From contig NZ_CP135971.1 in NCBI RefSeq assembly GCF_032463525.1, positions 4,838,501-4,902,500 of the forward strand: DNA of 64,000 nt, written 5' to 3'. Positions 50,190 to 59,215 of the stretch are shown in pieces. This stretch comes from Pseudomonas sp. DTU_2021_1001937_2_SI_NGA_ILE_001. Its GTDB lineage: Bacteria; Pseudomonadota; Gammaproteobacteria; Pseudomonadales; Pseudomonadaceae. A program made the translations under genes and the position numbers. The first letter of the stretch is position 1, and the number at the start of each line of letters is the position of its first letter. The notes under the pieces are model-generated. The model had not been told where the DNA came from and ran no database searches. It saw nothing but the letters and a program-made list of their open reading frames with translations.

Positions 50190-51268
50190 TGAACCAGCCA
50201 TTGATGATGACCGCCGTACAAAAGGCCGGCCCGCGCCTGTCCGTGGCCGTGGGCGCGATGGTGCTGGCCGTGCTGCTGGCCATGCCGCTGCTCTCGCTGC
50301 TGCCTGCCGACAGCCCCTTGCAGGTGTCGGCCTACACCCTGACCCTGGTGGGCAAGATTCTCTGCTACGCCATCGTCGCCCTGGCGCTGGACCTGGTGTG
50401 GGGCTACGCCGGCCTGCTGTCGCTGGGCCATGGCCTGTTCTTCGCGCTGGGCGGCTACGCCATGGGCATGTACCTGATGCGCGAAGCCGCCGGTGACGGC
50501 CTGCCGGCGTTCATGACCTTCCTGTCGTGGACCGAGCTGCCGTGGTACTGGGCCGGCACCGAGCATTTCCTCTGGGCGCTGTGCCTGGTGGTGCTGGCGC
50601 CGGGACTGCTGGCCCTGGTGTTCGGTTTCTTCGCCTTCCGCTCGCGAATCAAGGGCGTGTATTTCTCGATCATGACCCAGGCCCTGACCTTCGCCGGCAT
50701 GTTGCTGTTCTTCCGTAACGAGACCGGCTTCGGCGGTAACAACGGCTTCACCAACTTCCGCAGCATTCTGGGCTTCTCGATCAGCGCGCCAGGCACCCGG
50801 GCGGTGCTGTTCCTGGCCACGGTACTGCTGTTGGTGGCCAGCCTGTACCTGGGCTGGCGCCTGGCGCGCAGCAAGTTCGGCCGGGTGCTGACCGCGCTGC
50901 GTGATGCCGAGAACCGCCTGATGTTCTGCGGCTACGACCCGCGCGGCTTCAAGCTGTTCGTCTGGGTGCTCAGTGCGGTGCTGTGCGGCCTGGCCGGTGC
51001 GCTGTACGTGCCGCAGGTGGGCATCATCAACCCCAGCGAGATGTCGCCGACCAACTCCATCGAGGCCGCCGTGTGGGTCGCCCTGGGTGGTCGCGGCACG
51101 CTGATCGGCCCGTTGCTCGGCGCCGGGGTGGTCAACGGCATGAAGAGCTGGTTCACCGTGGCCTTTCCCGAGTACTGGCTGTTCTTCCTCGGCGCGCTGT
51201 TCATCGTCGTGACTCTGTACCTGCCCAAAGGCGTGATCGGTCTGCTGCACAGAAGGAGTGAACCATGA
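50189..51268 (+). CDS. urtC: Urea ABC transporter permease UrtC
   Basis: A 359-aa LivM-type permease with about eight to nine helices, including LVWGYAGLLSLGHGLFFALGGYAMGMYLM and VYFSIMTQALTFAGMLLFFRNETGFGGNNGFTNF, a UrtC hallmark. The ATG at 50189 shares one base with the urtB stop (TGATG). Its end overlaps the urtD start by 4 nt (ATGA), so B, C and D are translated together. Confidence 0.94.
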   Translation: MNQPLMMTAVQKAGPRLSVAVGAMVLAVLLAMPLLSLLPADSPLQVSAYTLTLVGKILCYAIVALALDLVWGYAGLLSLGHGLFFALGGYAMGMYLMREAAGDGLPAFMTFLSWTELPWYWAGTEHFLWALCLVVLAPGLLALVFGFFAFRSRIKGVYFSIMTQALTFAGMLLFFRNETGFGGNNGFTNFRSILGFSISAPGTRAVLFLATVLLLVASLYLGWRLARSKFGRVLTALRDAENRLMFCGYDPRGFKLFVWVLSAVLCGLAGALYVPQVGIINPSEMSPTNSIEAAVWVALGGRGTLIGPLLGAGVVNGMKSWFTVAFPEYWLFFLGALFIVVTLYLPKGVIGLLHRRSEP

Positions 51269-52125
51269 GAACCCAGCCCAGCCCGGCCTACATGCCCAAC
51301 CCGGTGCTGCCGCCGAACGCCGACGCCGGCACCAGCCGTGAATCCCTGGGGCTTGGCGGGCGCGCCGGCAAGGGGCTGGACACCCGCCACGGGACCATCC
51401 TGACCCTGGAAGACATCAGCGTCAGCTTCGATGGCTTCAAGGCGCTCAACGACCTGAACCTGTACATCGGCGTCGGAGAGCTGCGCTGCATCATCGGCCC
51501 CAACGGTGCCGGCAAGACCACCCTGATGGACGTGATCACCGGCAAGACCCGGCCCACCGAAGGCGCGGCCTGGTTCGGTGAGACCCTGGACCTGACGCGC
51601 ATGAGCGAGGTGCAGATCGCCCAGGCCGGCATCGGTCGCAAGTTCCAGAAGCCCACGGTGTTCGAAGCACTGAGCGTGTTCGAAAACCTCGAACTGGCGC
51701 TCAAGACCGACAAGTCGGTGTGGGCCAGCCTGCGCGCGCGGCTTGGCGGCGACCAGCAGGCGCGTATCGACGAGGTGCTGCAGACCATTCGCCTGGAGCC
51801 CTCGCGGAATCGGCCGGCCGGGCTGCTGTCGCACGGCCAGAAGCAGTTTCTGGAGATCGGCATGCTGCTGGTCCAGGAACCGCAACTGTTGCTGCTCGAC
51901 GAGCCGGTGGCGGGCATGACCGATGCGGAAACCGAATTCACCGCCGAGCTGTTCAAGGGCCTGGCCGGCAAGCATTCGCTGATGGTGGTGGAGCACGACA
52001 TGGGCTTCGTCGGCGCGATCGCCGACCACGTCACCGTGCTGCACCAGGGCAGCGTCCTGGCCGAGGGCTCGCTGGCCGACGTGCAGGCCGATGAGCGGGT
52101 GATCGAGGTTTATCTGGGGCGCTAG
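51265..52125 (+). CDS. urtD: Urea ABC transporter ATP-binding protein UrtD
   Basis: A 286-aa LivG-type ATPase. The N-terminus (about 1-40) is a variable extension; the ATPase has Walker A GPNGAGKTT, the LSHGQKQFLEIGMLL signature and Walker B LLLLDEPVAGM, with VEHDMGFV as the switch histidine region. A urea importer needs two such ATPases; UrtE follows. The start overlaps the urtC stop. Confidence 0.94.
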   Translation: MRTQPSPAYMPNPVLPPNADAGTSRESLGLGGRAGKGLDTRHGTILTLEDISVSFDGFKALNDLNLYIGVGELRCIIGPNGAGKTTLMDVITGKTRPTEGAAWFGETLDLTRMSEVQIAQAGIGRKFQKPTVFEALSVFENLELALKTDKSVWASLRARLGGDQQARIDEVLQTIRLEPSRNRPAGLLSHGQKQFLEIGMLLVQEPQLLLLDEPVAGMTDAETEFTAELFKGLAGKHSLMVVEHDMGFVGAIADHVTVLHQGSVLAEGSLADVQADERVIEVYLGR

Positions 52126-52219
52126 CGCCCGCTGCAAGCGACACGTTACAAGCTGCAAGCTCAGAGCGCGTGCGGGTCGGGCCGCTCGAGGCTTGAGGCT
52201 TCACTTCCGAGGGGTTCAC

Positions 52220-52918
52220 ATGCTTCACGTAAGCGATTTGCACCAGTACTACGGCGGCAGCCACATCCTGCGCGGGCTGTCGTTCCAGGCCCGGGTCGGC
52301 GAAGTGACCTGCCTGCTGGGCCGCAACGGCGTCGGCAAGACCACCCTGCTCAAGGTGCTCATGGGGCTGCTGCCGGCCCGCGAGGGCTCGGTGCAATGGG
52401 AAGGGCAGGGCATCAATGGCTTCAAGCCGCACCAGCGGGTCCAGGCAGGCATTGCCTACGTGCCCCAGGGCCGGGAGATCTTCGCTCGCCTGACCGTCGA
52501 AGAGAACCTGCTGATGGGCCTGTCGCGTTTTCCGGCGGCCGAGGCCCGCGAGGTGCCCGCATTCATCTACGAACTCTTCCCGGTGCTGCTGCAGATGAAG
52601 CACCGTCGTGGCGGCGACCTGTCTGGCGGCCAGCAACAGCAACTGGCGATCGGCCGTGCCCTGGCCAGCCGCCCGCGCCTGCTGATCCTCGACGAGCCCA
52701 CCGAGGGCATCCAGCCGTCGGTGATCAAGGAAATTGGCGCGGTGATCAAGCGCCTGGCGGCGCAGGGCGACATGGCGATTCTGCTGGTCGAGCAGTTCTA
52801 CGACTTCGCCGCCGAACTGGCCGACCAGTACCTGGTCATGTCGCGCGGCGAGATCGTCCAGCAGGGGCGTGGCAGCGACATGGAGGCCGACGGCGTGCGC
52901 GGCCTGGTGACCATCTGA
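52220..52918 (+). CDS. urtE: Urea ABC transporter ATP-binding protein UrtE
   Basis: A 232-aa LivF-type ATPase. Walker A GRNGVGKTT, signature DLSGGQQQQLAIGRAL, Walker B LLILDEPTEGIQPS and VEQFYDFAAELADQYLVMSRGEIVQQG, the LivF/UrtE style. The ATG at 52220 lies 4 nt after GAGGGG. It is 94 nt downstream of urtD, the only appreciable gap in the transporter genes. It ends the block; REP sequences follow. Confidence 0.93.
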   Translation: MLHVSDLHQYYGGSHILRGLSFQARVGEVTCLLGRNGVGKTTLLKVLMGLLPAREGSVQWEGQGINGFKPHQRVQAGIAYVPQGREIFARLTVEENLLMGLSRFPAAEAREVPAFIYELFPVLLQMKHRRGGDLSGGQQQQLAIGRALASRPRLLILDEPTEGIQPSVIKEIGAVIKRLAAQGDMAILLVEQFYDFAAELADQYLVMSRGEIVQQGRGSDMEADGVRGLVTI

Positions 52919-52956
52919 AGCCGGGAAGCCTCTCTTGCTCAGTTAGACCGGGTAGG

Positions 52957-53033
52957 AGCGGCTTCAGCCGCGAAGCGAGCGCATGTTCACGCCAGATGCA
53001 GTGAATTTCCTCGCGCTTTCGCGGCTAAAGCCA
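52957..53033. repeat. REPIN, inverted orientation
   Basis: AGCGGCTTCAGCCGCGAAGCG begins the unit, and its centre reads CAGATGCAGTGAATTT, the complement of the centre of the units at 4689-4767, 60231-60309 and 60333-60411. It ends CGCGGCTAAAGCC. The same family is thus present in both orientations in the window. Confidence 0.7.
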
Positions 53034-53143
53034 ATACTGATCAGTTAGACCGTTGGAGCTTGCTCGCGAATGGCAGGCTATCTGGACCGGGTACACCCGC
53101 CGCAGCATTAGTGCCCTTTAGTCACCTTTCCGCCTTTACGACG

Positions 53144-53186
53144 GGTTACTTTTGGTTTCCAGGTGCCCTGCGCGCCAAAAGTAACC
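53144..53186. repeat. 12-bp inverted repeat in the urtE-IS gap
   Basis: GGTTACTTTTGG (53144-53155) and CCAAAAGTAACC (53175-53186) are exact inverted copies with 19 nt between them. The sequence around CGCCAAAAGTAACCAAAAG looks like a widespread Pseudomonas intergenic fragment, but I cannot assign its origin. Confidence 0.5.
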
Positions 53187-53509
53187 AAAAGCCATTGCTC
53201 CTGGCTTGGGTCTGCCCTGCGGGCAGACTTCCCTCCTTCCGGCGCCATTCCAGGGGGCCGGCGCAATGGGCCGTCCCTGGCCCAGTGCGCCTAAGCCGGC
53301 TTCCCTGCCGGCTTACCCCCTTCCATGACACCTGCACTCGGCCTGCACCGAAGTCGCGTTTTGCGGCGTCTGAGAGGGCGATGCTTGAAAAGCAAAAGCG
53401 ACGCCAGATCGGATTGCTTTGGTCTAAAAGATCAGTATTGCGGCTAAAGCCAATACTGTTCGCTTAAGCGCTGTGCGGCTTTGAACTGCCCCCCAAAAGT
53501 TGGAGAGTT

Positions 53510-54343
53510 TTAGCTCGCAGCCTGAACCCTGTATTCCACAGGGCTCAGGCCATTGAGCTTCAGCTTGATACGGTCATGGTTGTAGTAACGGATGTACTCA
53601 TCCAGACCGGCTCTCAGGTCATCAATATTCTCGAACCGCTCCAAGTAGAAAAACTCTGACTTGAGCGTGCCAAAAAAGCTCTCCATCGCCGCGTTGTCCA
53701 GGCAGTTGCCCTTGCGCGACATGCTCTGTTTCACCCCGCACTGCTGCAAGGCGTGACGGTAGTGGGCCTGTTGGTATTGCCAGCCCTGATCCGAATGGAT
53801 CAACAACCTGGGCTTGTCGCCCAAGCCGCTCAGCGCCTTCTCCAACATCTTGCCCACCAGGCTGTAGCTGGGGCGAGTGGCCATTTCGTAAGCCACGATC
53901 TCGCCGTTGTACAGGTCCATCACTGGCGACAGGTAGAGCTTTTGCTGAGCCACCTTGAACTCGGTCACGTCGGTGACCCACTTCTGATTCGGTCGTTGCG
54001 CCTGGAAGTTACGTTGCAGCGTGTTCGCGGCAATCTTGCCTTCCGTGCCCCGATAAGACCGGTATTTCTTGGTTCGTACCCGCGAACGTAATCCTTGTGC
54101 AGCCATCAACCGCTCCACGACTTTCTTGTTCACTGTCACACCCTGCTTCTTGATTGCCAACGTTATACGGCGGTAGCCGTAACGTCCTTTGTGCTGGTGA
54201 TAGACCTCATTCACCAAGGCCTTGAGTTCGGCATCGCGATCCGGCTTTTTCTGGCAACCGAGTTGGTAGTAGTAAGTGCTGGACGCCAGGCCCAGCCACT
54301 GCAGCAGAGCGGCGAGCGGGAAGCGGATCTTAAGCCGCATCAC
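53510..54343 (-). CDS. IS3-family transposase OrfB (DDE integrase core)
   Basis: A 277-aa transposase catalytic subunit. The N-terminal helix-turn-helix region (LASSTYYYQLGCQKKPDRDAELKALV) precedes HKGRYGYRRITLAIKKQG. The DDE residues are seen in WVTDVTEF, LIHSDQGWQYQ and NAAMESFFGTLKSE. It begins at a GTG 3 nt after the orfA stop, and the open frame extends upstream into orfA in the -1 register. No premature stop is present. Confidence 0.93.
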   Translation of the reverse strand: MMRLKIRFPLAALLQWLGLASSTYYYQLGCQKKPDRDAELKALVNEVYHQHKGRYGYRRITLAIKKQGVTVNKKVVERLMAAQGLRSRVRTKKYRSYRGTEGKIAANTLQRNFQAQRPNQKWVTDVTEFKVAQQKLYLSPVMDLYNGEIVAYEMATRPSYSLVGKMLEKALSGLGDKPRLLIHSDQGWQYQQAHYRHALQQCGVKQSMSRKGNCLDNAAMESFFGTLKSEFFYLERFENIDDLRAGLDEYIRYYNHDRIKLKLNGLSPVEYRVQAAS

Positions 54344-54345
54344 GA

Positions 54346-54867
54346 TCAGGGCTCGTTGACGCGCCTTCGTTTCTCCTCCTCTCGCAAGGCTTTCAACTCC
54401 TTTAGGATCGCGTTCTCCATACGCATGTACTCGAGCTCACGCAGCAACTGCTCGCGCGATTTCTGGCTGTCATCGGAGGTCGTGGGCTTGAGGGGCTTGA
54501 TTCGCTTGGACACGGCTGTAGGCCTTCTGGATGGGACTGCACTCGGGGTAGAAAGACCCTCACTGTAGTACCGTCGCTCCCAGATGCCTATCTGGGAAGA
54601 CTGCCCGAGGTTGAAATGTGCAGCGGTTTGGCGCAGGGAAAGCTGGTGCTCGCGCCGGTACTCCACGACCTGGCGCTTGAAGGCGGCGCTGTAGCGTCGG
54701 CCACACGAGCGAGGTCCCAGGCTGGAACGGGCTTGATAATGGGCCACCCAACGTCGAAGCAGGCTGACATCGATATCAAAGCGTCGAGCGACCGTGCGTA
54801 AACCGTCTGTGCCTTGCAGGTAGGCTTTGGCGGCGGTGAGCCTGAATGGCTCTGTGTACTTACTCAT
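54346..54867 (-). CDS. IS3-family transposase OrfA (helix-turn-helix)
   Basis: A 173-aa DNA-binding protein with two helix-turn-helix units: RLTAAKAYLQGTDGLRTVARRFDIDVSLLRRWVAHY, and FKRQVVEYRREHQLSLRQTAAHFNLGQSSQIGIWERRY. A C-terminal coiled coil follows (SREQLLRELEYMRMENAILKELKALREEEKRR), the usual multimerisation region. The start at 54867 (MSKYTEPFRL) is preferred to an ATG ten codons earlier. Confidence 0.88.
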   Translation of the reverse strand: MSKYTEPFRLTAAKAYLQGTDGLRTVARRFDIDVSLLRRWVAHYQARSSLGPRSCGRRYSAAFKRQVVEYRREHQLSLRQTAAHFNLGQSSQIGIWERRYYSEGLSTPSAVPSRRPTAVSKRIKPLKPTTSDDSQKSREQLLRELEYMRMENAILKELKALREEEKRRRVNEP

Positions 54868-54919
54868 AACACCCCCAAGGGTTGGATTAATCTCCAACTT
54901 CTTGGGGGCAGTTCACTTT

Positions 54920-55002
54920 GTGGGAGCGAGCTTGCTCGCGAAAAGCGGGCAAAGTCGCTGAATTTGCTGTGAACGTGACGCCGCCTTCGCGAGCAAGCTC
55001 GC
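54920..55002. repeat. REP pair of the GAGCGAGCTTGCTCGCGAA class
   Basis: GGGAGCGAGCTTGCTCGCGAA (about 54922-54942) and the inverted TTCGCGAGCAAGCTCGCCCAC (about 54983-55003) form a REPIN-like unit immediately right of the IS target duplication. It is of a different sequence class from the AAATTCACTGCATCTG REPINs. Confidence 0.7.
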
Positions 55003-55080
55003 CCACGGTCTAACTGACCAGTATTACGGCTAAAGCCGCTCCCACCGGGCCACATGCCGCTTAATCGAAGAGTCTTGTGC

Positions 55081-55947
55081 CTAGCCCTGGTCGTCCAGCG
55101 GGTAGCGGCTGTCGTTGAGGCTTTCCTTGATCTTGCGCAGATGGGGCTGGAAGTCCACGCCGCGACGCAAGGTCATGCCGGTGGCCAGCACGTCCAGCAC
55201 GGTGAGCTGGATGATCCGTGAGGTCATCGGCATGTAGATATCGGTGTCTTCGGGCAGTGGGATGTGCAGGCTGACCGAGGCGACCTTGGCCAGTGGCGAG
55301 TCGGCGGCGGTCAGGGCCAGCACCGAGGCGCCGTTCTCCCGCGCGATGCGCGCCACTTCCACCAGGTCGCGGGTACGCCCGGTGTAGGAAATGATCACGA
55401 ACAATTCCCCGGTGTGCGCCACCGAGGCCAGCATGCGCTGCATCAGCACGTCGGCATGGGCGCTGACCGCCAGGTTGAAACGGAAGAACTTGTGCTGGGC
55501 GTCGAGGGCCACCGGTGCCGAGGCGCCCAGCCCGAAGAAGTGGATCTGCCGGGCCTGGATCAGCATGTCTACGGCGCGGCTGATCTGCCCTGGGTCGAGC
55601 TGCTGGCAGGCGCTGTCCAGCGAGGCGATGGCGCTGCCGAAGATCTTCTGGGTGTAGGCTTCCGGGTTGTCGTCCGGCTCTACCGCACGGCTGACATAGG
55701 CCGCACCGCTGGCCAGGCTCTGCGCCAGTTGCAGCTTGAGTTCCGGGTAACCACTGACACTGAACGACCGGCAGAAACGGTTGACGGTCGGCTCGCTGAC
55801 CTTGGCCGCCTGGGCCAGGGCGGCGATGCTCAGGCGCGTGGCCATCTGCGGATTGAGCAGGATGACTTCCGCCACCTTGCGTTCGGCCTTGTTCAACTCC
55901 GGAAGACGGCTCTGGATCTGCTCCAGGAGGTTGCGTGTGCGGTCCAT
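55081..55947 (-). CDS. hexR: Transcriptional repressor HexR
   Basis: A 288-aa RpiR-family repressor of glucose catabolism. The N-terminal helix-turn-helix is [45 protein letters not shown], and the SIS sugar-phosphate domain (about 120-260) contains [22 protein letters not shown] and [19 protein letters not shown]. 2-keto-3-deoxy-6-phosphogluconate is the known inducer. It is divergent from zwf across 206 bp containing a candidate HexR site, so it also controls its neighbours. Confidence 0.95.
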   Translation of the reverse strand: MDRTRNLLEQIQSRLPELNKAERKVAEVILLNPQMATRLSIAALAQAAKVSEPTVNRFCRSFSVSGYPELKLQLAQSLASGAAYVSRAVEPDDNPEAYTQKIFGSAIASLDSACQQLDPGQISRAVDMLIQARQIHFFGLGASAPVALDAQHKFFRFNLAVSAHADVLMQRMLASVAHTGELFVIISYTGRTRDLVEVARIARENGASVLALTAADSPLAKVASVSLHIPLPEDTDIYMPMTSRIIQLTVLDVLATGMTLRRGVDFQPHLRKIKESLNDSRYPLDDQG

Positions 55948-56071
55948 TACGGAATCCTTGTCGGGGGCTGATCACCCGTGGTTCGAGCGGCTCTTTAGCC
56001 TGTAGCAAAGGTGGCCTATCGTACTGAGAGGCCGGGTGAATCACCACTGATATAAGGCTAACGATAAGATG

Positions 56072-56089
56072 TTGTGGTTATTACTACAT
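56072..56089. promoter_or_regulatory. HexR operator candidate upstream of zwf
   Basis: TTGTGGTTATTACTACAT contains the near-perfect dyad TGTGGT-N4-ACTACA. It resembles the HexR half-sites seen in the gap/edd region (TTGT...ACAA), although the spacing differs. It lies 65 nt before the zwf start. Confidence 0.5.
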
Positions 56090-56153
56090 TTGGCCTTGAG
56101 GTATACCTTGAAAAAAGGTATTTGTAGTCAATCTTGATAAAAGAACCAACATT

Positions 56154-57623
56154 ATGCCCCTGATTACGGTTGAACCGTGCACGCTGGCCCTGTTCGGCGC
56201 CCTTGGCGACCTGGCAGTGCGCAAGCTGTTCCCGGCGCTTTATCAGCTCGACCGAGCCGGCTTGCTGCACCAGGACACGCGCATCATCGCCCTGGCTCGC
56301 GAGCCGGGTGACGAGGCCAAGCACCTGGCCTACATCCAGCAATCCATGCGCCGTTTCATTCCCGACGCGGAGCTGGAAGCCGGTCATGTGTCGCGCTTTC
56401 TGGCGCGGCTGAGCTACCTGCACCTGGACTTCGTGCAGCCTGAAGGCTACCCGGCCCTGGCGGAAAAGGTCGGCGACGCGCAAACCCTGATCGCCTATTT
56501 CGCCACCCCGGCTGCGGTGTACGGCGCGATCTGCGAGAACCTCGCGGCGGTCGGCCTGGCCGAGCGTACCCGCGCCGTGCTGGAAAAGCCCATCGGCCAC
56601 GACCTGGCCTCGTCGCGGCGGGTCAACGACGCGGTGGCGCAGTTCTTCCCCGAGAACCGCGTGTATCGTATCGACCACTACCTGGGCAAGGACACGGTAC
56701 AGAACCTCATTGCCCTGCGCTTCGCCAACAGCCTGTTCGAAACCCAGTGGAACCAGAACCACATCTCCCACGTGGAAATCACCGTGGCCGAGAAGGTCGG
56801 TATCGAGGGCCGCTGGGGCTATTTCGATCAGGCCGGGCAGTTGCGCGACATGATCCAGAATCACCTGTTGCAGCTGCTCTGCCTGATCGCCATGGACCCA
56901 CCCAGCGACCTGTCCGCCGACAGCATCCGCGACGAGAAGGTCAAGGTGCTCAAGGCCCTGGCGCCCTTTACCCCGGAGCGCCTGGCCACCCAGGTGGTGC
57001 GCGGCCAGTACACCGCCGGCTTCAGCGAAGGCAAGCCGGTGCCCGGCTACCTGGAGGAAGACAACTCCAACACCGAGAGCGATACCGAGACCTTCGTGGC
57101 GCTGCGCGCCGACATCCGCAACTGGCGCTGGTCCGGCACACCGTTCTACCTGCGCACCGGCAAGCGCATGCCACAGAAACTGTCGCAGATCGTCATTCAT
57201 TTCAAAGAGCCGCCGCATTACATCTTCGCCCCGGAGCAGCGCCTGCAGATCAGCAACCGCCTGATCATCCGTCTGCAACCCGACGAAGGCATCTCGCTGC
57301 AAGTGATGACCAAGGATCAGGGCCTGGACAAGGGCATGCAACTGCGCAGCGGTCCCTTGCAACTGAACTTCTCCGACACCTACCGCAGCGCCCGGGTCCC
57401 GGATGCCTACGAGCGCTTGCTGCTGGAAGTGATGCGCGGCAACCAGAATCTGTTCGTGCGCAAGGATGAAATCGAATACGCCTGGCAGTGGTGCGACCAG
57501 TTGATCGCCGGCTGGAAGAAGGCCGGTGACGCGCCCAAGCCCTATGCGGCTGGGTCCTGGGGGCCGATGAGTTCCATCGCCCTGATCACTCGCGACGGGA
57601 GGGCCTGGTATGGCGACATGTAA
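56154..57623 (+). CDS. zwf: Glucose-6-phosphate dehydrogenase
   Basis: A 489-aa enzyme oxidising glucose-6-phosphate to 6-phosphoglucono-lactone with NADP or NAD. The N-terminal dinucleotide motif is [22 protein letters not shown], and the substrate-binding active site is [31 protein letters not shown] and the C-terminal AGSWGP are complete. It overlaps pgl by 14 nt, so zwf-pgl-eda form one operon, probably HexR-repressed. Confidence 0.96.
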   Translation: MPLITVEPCTLALFGALGDLAVRKLFPALYQLDRAGLLHQDTRIIALAREPGDEAKHLAYIQQSMRRFIPDAELEAGHVSRFLARLSYLHLDFVQPEGYPALAEKVGDAQTLIAYFATPAAVYGAICENLAAVGLAERTRAVLEKPIGHDLASSRRVNDAVAQFFPENRVYRIDHYLGKDTVQNLIALRFANSLFETQWNQNHISHVEITVAEKVGIEGRWGYFDQAGQLRDMIQNHLLQLLCLIAMDPPSDLSADSIRDEKVKVLKALAPFTPERLATQVVRGQYTAGFSEGKPVPGYLEEDNSNTESDTETFVALRADIRNWRWSGTPFYLRTGKRMPQKLSQIVIHFKEPPHYIFAPEQRLQISNRLIIRLQPDEGISLQVMTKDQGLDKGMQLRSGPLQLNFSDTYRSARVPDAYERLLLEVMRGNQNLFVRKDEIEYAWQWCDQLIAGWKKAGDAPKPYAAGSWGPMSSIALITRDGRAWYGDM

Positions 57624-58323
57624 TCTGCAACTGCCCGAGGGCATCATCGCCCACGACTTCGACGACGCCGTACAACTGGCCGAGGCGCTGGCCGCCCACG
57701 TGGCCGAGCGCTTGCGCCAGGCCATTGCCAGCCAGGGCCGCGCGACGCTGGTGGTCTCCGGCGGGCGTAGCCCGGTGGCGTTCTTCGAGCGCCTGGCCAA
57801 CCAGCCGCTGGACTGGGCCCAGGTGGTGGTGACCCTGGCCGACGAGCGTTGGGTGCCAAGTGAGCACCCGGACAGCAACGCCGCGCTGGTCAAGCGCCAC
57901 CTTCTGCAAGGACCGGCTGCGGCGGCGCGTTTCGTCGACCTGTACAACCCTGCAGCGAGCCTGGAAGAGGCGGCCGAACAGACCGACCGGGTGCTCGCCG
58001 AGCTGCCACCGATCGATGTGCTGGTGCTGGGCATGGGCGACGACGGGCATACCGCGTCGTTGTTTCCGGCCAGCCCCAACCTGCGTGAAGCCCTGAACCT
58101 GGGCGACGCACGCCGCTGCCTGCCGATGCTGGCGCCCAGCGCGCCGCACCAGCGCCTGACCATGACCCGCTCGCTGCTGGCTTCGGCCAACCATACCATT
58201 GTGTCGATCGCCGGCCCGTCCAAGCTCGACACCCTGCGCACGGCGCTGAAGGGCGATGATGTCGCCGCTCTGCCGATTCGTGCCTTTCTCAACCCGACAC
58301 TGGAAATCTACTGGTGCCCCTGA
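57610..58323 (+). CDS. pgl: 6-Phosphogluconolactonase
   Basis: A 237-aa lactonase of the DevB/NagB-like fold that hydrolyses 6-phosphogluconolactone. Visible are [43 protein letters not shown] and [15 protein letters not shown], the family signatures. The ATG lies inside the end of zwf after GGGAGG. The stop is 17 nt before the eda ATG. Confidence 0.95.
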   Translation: MATCNLQLPEGIIAHDFDDAVQLAEALAAHVAERLRQAIASQGRATLVVSGGRSPVAFFERLANQPLDWAQVVVTLADERWVPSEHPDSNAALVKRHLLQGPAAAARFVDLYNPAASLEEAAEQTDRVLAELPPIDVLVLGMGDDGHTASLFPASPNLREALNLGDARRCLPMLAPSAPHQRLTMTRSLLASANHTIVSIAGPSKLDTLRTALKGDDVAALPIRAFLNPTLEIYWCP

Positions 58324-58340
58324 GCCAAGGAAATCTCGCC

Positions 58341-59015
58341 ATGACCCAGAACGAAACTCTTCAGCCGCTCAACAGCATGGCGAACAAGACTGCCCGCATC
58401 GACGCGCTTTGCGCCCAGGCGAAGATCCTGCCGGTAATCACCATCGCCCGTCAGCAGGACGTCCTGCCGCTGGCCGACGCGCTGGCCGCTGGCGGCCTGA
58501 CCGTGCTGGAGGTCACCCTGCGCTCGGCTTTCGGTCTGGATGCCATTCGCCTGCTGCGCGAGGCGCGCCCGGAACTGTGCACCGGCGCCGGCACCGTGCT
58601 GGACCGCCATACCCTGGCGCAGGCCGAAGCGGCGGGTGCGCAGTTCATCGTTACCCCCGGCAGCACCCACGAACTGCTGCAGGCTTCGGCTGAAAGCGAC
58701 GTGCCGCTGTTGCCGGGTGTCGGCAGCGCTTCGGACATCATGATCGGCTATGCCTTGGGCTACCGACGCTTCAAGCTGTTCCCGGCCGAGGTCGCCGGTG
58801 GCGTGGCGGCGCTCAAGGCGCTGGGCGGGCCGTTCAACGAAGTGCGCTTCTGCCCCACCGGCGGGGTGAATGCGCAGAACCTGAAGAACTACATCGCCCA
58901 GCCCAACGTCATGTGCGTGGGCGGCAGCTGGATGATCGACAGCACCTGGGTCAAGAACGGTGACTGGGGGCGCATTCAGGAGGCTACGGCCGAGGCGCTG
59001 GCGTTGTTCGACTGA
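58341..59015 (+). CDS. eda: KDPG aldolase (2-dehydro-3-deoxy-phosphogluconate aldolase)
   Basis: A 224-aa class I aldolase that splits KDPG into pyruvate and glyceraldehyde-3-phosphate. The Schiff-base lysine is Lys145 in RRFKLFPAEV, and catalytic Glu is in VLEVTLRSAFG. The ATG at 58341 follows AAGGAAAT at good spacing; a GTG at 58314 overlapping pgl is a less likely start. A strong terminator follows. Confidence 0.96.
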   Translation: MTQNETLQPLNSMANKTARIDALCAQAKILPVITIARQQDVLPLADALAAGGLTVLEVTLRSAFGLDAIRLLREARPELCTGAGTVLDRHTLAQAEAAGAQFIVTPGSTHELLQASAESDVPLLPGVGSASDIMIGYALGYRRFKLFPAEVAGGVAALKALGGPFNEVRFCPTGGVNAQNLKNYIAQPNVMCVGGSWMIDSTWVKNGDWGRIQEATAEALALFD

Positions 59016-59036
59016 CCGCATTTTGGGTGCAAAACG

Positions 59037-59069
59037 ATCCGGTGCCCGCGAGGGCGCCGGATTTTTTTT
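59037..59069 (+). terminator. Rho-independent terminator of zwf-pgl-eda
   Basis: ATCCGGTGCCC (59037-59047) pairs with GGGCGCCGGAT (59052-59062) around GCGA, followed by eight T residues. It is 21 nt after the eda stop. Confidence 0.93.
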
Positions 59070-59215
59070 GCCTGGTGTCCCGGTTGGTTTTTTTCAGTTT
59101 TGCTTGTAGGTTGCAACGCTGAGTCGGCGTGACCCGGGTCATCCCTCAGCATCACCCCAAAGCATTTAGCGCCCACGGCGGAGCCCTGGCAGCGCGTTCA
59201 CCACGGAGCCGCAAC

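Larger units (their letters stand above)
52919..53481. other. REP-rich noncoding region between urtE and the IS element
   Basis: No convincing gene in 563 bp. It carries an inverted REPIN of the AAATTCACTGCATCTG type at about 52957-53033, a 12-bp inverted repeat (GGTTACTTTTGG at 53144-53155 with its complement at 53175-53186), and a further REP-like stretch near 53430-53480 just left of the IS. A short open frame at 53060-53467 reads through low-complexity, repeat-like sequence and has no recognisable product. Confidence 0.6.
53482..54915 (-). mobile_element. IS3-family (IS150-like) insertion sequence, complete
   Basis: A 1434-bp element with imperfect terminal inverted repeats. The left end is TGAACTGCCCCCCAAAAGT and the right end, read inward, is TGAACTGCCCCCAAGAAGT. 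It is flanked by a 3-bp direct repeat CTT (53479-53481 and 54916-54918), as expected for IS3-family insertion. It carries two consecutive frames, orfA and orfB, on the minus strand; orfB lies in the -1 frame, so a fused OrfAB may be made by ribosomal frameshifting. Both frames are intact. It sits within REP-like DNA, a common landing site. Confidence 0.9.

Noticed and set aside
53060..53467. 135-codon frame between urtE and the IS
   Set aside because: It reads through an inverted repeat and REP-like fragments, has no ribosome-binding sequence and no recognisable domain.
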